A stretch of 7,117 nt of DNA from UBA6215 sp964484255 (GTDB taxonomy: Bacteria > Omnitrophota > Gorgyraeia > Pluralincolimonadales > Pluralincolimonadaceae): contig CAZAEH010000046.1 in NCBI GenBank assembly GCA_964484255.1, positions 1-7,117 of the forward strand. Reading direction: 5' to 3'. The notes under the pieces are model-generated. The model did not search any database. It was given only the letters and a program-made list of their open reading frames with translations, and was not told the DNA's origin. The translations under genes and the position numbers were made by a program. Positions 6,065-7,117 of this stretch are shown here, one piece after another. How positions within the stretch are numbered: position 1 is the stretch's first letter; every line of letters begins with the position of its first letter.

Positions 6065-6912
6065 TGATAAAGATCCCTAAAAGAAGACCGGATACGAACA
6101 AAGGCGATTACGGCCATATTCTTATTATAGCCGGCGCGCCCGGTTTTACCGGGGCTGCGGCGCTGTGTTCGCAGGCGGTCCTGTTATGCGGGAGCGGGTT
6201 GGCGACGCTCGGGATAGCCAAGGGGCTTAACGTGATCTTGGCCAGGAAACTGACCGAGGTAATGACAAAGCCGCTGCCTGAGACCGCTGCCGGAACGCTC
6301 GGGGCCGGAGCTTTTGCCCCGATAATGGAATTTTCCCGGAAAACCGATTGTGTCGCAATAGGCCCGGGTCTGTCTCGGAACAAGTCGACCGAAGCGCTGG
6401 TAAGAAAGATTTTGGTCTCGCTCGAAAGGCCCGTGGTCCTCGACGCAGATGGAATAAATGCCATAGAAGGCAATCCAGGTATTTTGAAACGTGCGAAAAC
6501 GTTTGTGACGGTCACTCCCCATCCGGGCGAGATGTCGAGGCTCACCGGGATACCCGCCGAAGACATTTCCTGCAATAAAGAAAAGGTTGCAAAATCATTC
6601 GCGAATAAGTATAATGTGGTCTGCGTTTTAAAAGGCCACCGCAGTGTTGTTGCCCGCCCAGACGGTAAGATATTCGTCAATACCACCGGGAACCCCGGGA
6701 TGGCAAAAGGCGGAACGGGCGACGTGCTTACCGGCATGATAGCCTCGTTCATAGGACAGGGCATAATGCCTTTTGAAGCGGCAGCGCTGGGCGTATACCT
6801 GCACGGTTTGGCAGGCGACCTTGCGGCGAAGGAGAAGGGAGAGGTAAGCATGCTTGCCTCGGACCTCCTTGGTAAGATACCCGAGGCGATAAAAGCGCTG
6901 GCGTCCCGGTAG
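6064..6912 (+). CDS. nnrD: ADP-dependent (S)-NAD(P)H-hydrate dehydratase, stand-alone
   Basis: NnrD repairs NADH and NADPH that have become hydrated, using ADP (ATP in eukaryotic homologues) to remove the water. The 282-aa ribokinase-like protein has NKGDYGHILIIAGAPGFTGA (12-31), a GPGLS turn (100-104), VLDADGINAI (125-134), VTPHPGEMSRLTG (150-162), VLKGHRSVVA (188-197) and the nucleotide-binding and catalytic stretch NTTGNPGMAKGGTGDVLTG (206-224), where D220 is the likely catalytic Asp. Many bacteria fuse this domain behind the NAD(P)HX epimerase NnrE in a protein of about 500 aa. Here the epimerase half is absent and no room exists for it upstream, so this is the short form, as in Bacillus YxkO. 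It overlaps acpS by one base (TAATG) with no clear ribosome site, implying coupled translation. acpS next to nnr genes is common. It ends 29 bases before tRNA-Thr. Confidence 0.96.
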   Translation: MIKIPKRRPDTNKGDYGHILIIAGAPGFTGAAALCSQAVLLCGSGLATLGIAKGLNVILARKLTEVMTKPLPETAAGTLGAGAFAPIMEFSRKTDCVAIGPGLSRNKSTEALVRKILVSLERPVVLDADGINAIEGNPGILKRAKTFVTVTPHPGEMSRLTGIPAEDISCNKEKVAKSFANKYNVVCVLKGHRSVVARPDGKIFVNTTGNPGMAKGGTGDVLTGMIASFIGQGIMPFEAAALGVYLHGLAGDLAAKEKGEVSMLASDLLGKIPEAIKALASR

Positions 6913-6941
6913 GACACCGCACATGGCATTTGGACACAAGT

Positions 6942-7017
6942 GCTGGCGTAGCTCAGTTGGTAGAGCGGCGGTTTTGTAAACCGCGGGTCGGGGGTTCAAA
7001 TCCCTTCGCCAGCTCCA
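6942..7017 (+). tRNA. tRNA-Thr (anticodon TGT)
   Basis: A full cloverleaf can be traced: acceptor GCTGGCG (6942-6948) pairs with CGCCAGC (7007-7013); D stem GCTC/GAGC; anticodon stem GCGGT/ACCGC around TTTGTAA, giving anticodon TGT at 6975-6977; T loop TTCAAAT (6995-7001). The T stem GGGGG/CCCTT contains two G-U pairs at its base. The discriminator is T (7014), and CCA is encoded (7015-7017). UGU reads ACA and probably other Thr codons by wobble. No promoter of its own is visible in the 29 bases after nnrD, so it may be read from the upstream operon or from an unseen promoter inside nnrD. Confidence 0.97.
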
Positions 7018-7028
7018 TTTGATAATTT

Positions 7029-7113
7029 GGGCAGATTCCCGAGCGGTCAAAGGGGTCAGACTGTAAATCTGATGGCCTAGCCTTCGGAGGTTCGAACCCT
7101 CCTCTGCCCACCA
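7029..7113 (+). tRNA. tRNA-Tyr (anticodon GTA), class II with long variable arm
   Basis: Acceptor GGGCAGA (7029-7035) pairs with TCTGCCC (7103-7109). D stem is CCC/GGG. Anticodon stem TCAGA/TCTGA encloses CTGTAAA, with anticodon GTA at 7063-7065. The 13-base variable arm (7073-7085) can form a GGC/GCC stem, as expected for bacterial tRNA-Tyr. T stem GGAGG/CCTCC holds the loop TTCGAAC. Discriminator A is followed by encoded CCA (7111-7113). It starts 11 bases after tRNA-Thr, so the two are surely processed from one transcript. Thr-Tyr is the start of the common bacterial Thr-Tyr-Gly-Thr-tuf cluster. Confidence 0.97.
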
Positions 7114-7117
7114 TTTT

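Noticed and set aside
6108..6929. Long open frame on the - strand opposite nnrD (273 codons)
   Set aside because: It mirrors a clearly recognised gene, its translation is Ser/Pro/Ala-rich without any family motif, and it has no separate promoter or ribosome site. It is a codon-bias shadow.
6929..6941. TTTGGACA before tRNA-Thr as a -35 box
   Set aside because: A matching -10 would fall inside the tRNA gene, and none is present.

Overview
The window is a compact bacterial housekeeping segment. Every protein gene is on the + strand, followed by two tRNA genes. No mobile element, phage gene, CRISPR array or rRNA is visible, and no stretch over 60 bases is left without a gene. A run of ten Ns at 624-633 marks it as draft assembly. 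The organism is a bacterium with moderate G+C. It uses the rare isoleucine codon AUA as its main Ile codon (22 of 32 in cdaA, 5 of 7 in acpS by hand count) and AGG often for Arg. That bias and the gene order would suit an uncultured PVC-type lineage such as Omnitrophota, but this placement is a guess; the sequence alone fixes only 'bacterium'.

Layout: (1) 1-861, the 3' part of tilS, interrupted by the N run. (2) 862-918, a short spacer with an extended -10 promoter and a perfect hairpin lying between its -35 and -10. (3) 919-2766 ftsH, 2769-3968 folP, 3961-4806 cdaA, and 4806-4967 a 53-codon gene that looks like only the membrane anchor of CdaR/YbbR. (4) 4977-5690 pdxJ, 5687-6064 acpS, 6064-6912 nnrD. 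(5) 6942-7017 tRNA-Thr(UGU) and 7029-7113 tRNA-Tyr(GUA).

From ftsH to nnrD, genes overlap by 1-8 bases or are 2-9 bases apart, so they are probably one transcript from the promoter at about 867-896. The operon joins membrane protein quality control (FtsH), folate synthesis (FolP), cyclic-di-AMP synthesis (CdaA), vitamin B6 synthesis (PdxJ), activation of acyl carrier protein (AcpS) and repair of damaged NAD(P)H (NnrD). It merges two well-known neighbourhoods, ftsH-folP-glmM and cdaA-cdaR-glmM. The YbbR domains of CdaR are missing, and so is glmM, which would be expected next in both.

The most unusual item is the 53-aa CdaR-like stub between cdaA and pdxJ. It has a good ribosome binding site and ends nine bases before a pdxJ start that lacks one. 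It may be a minimal membrane partner of CdaA, a translational coupler for pdxJ, or a relic. CdaA itself carries DGG instead of the usual DGA in its active-site motif.
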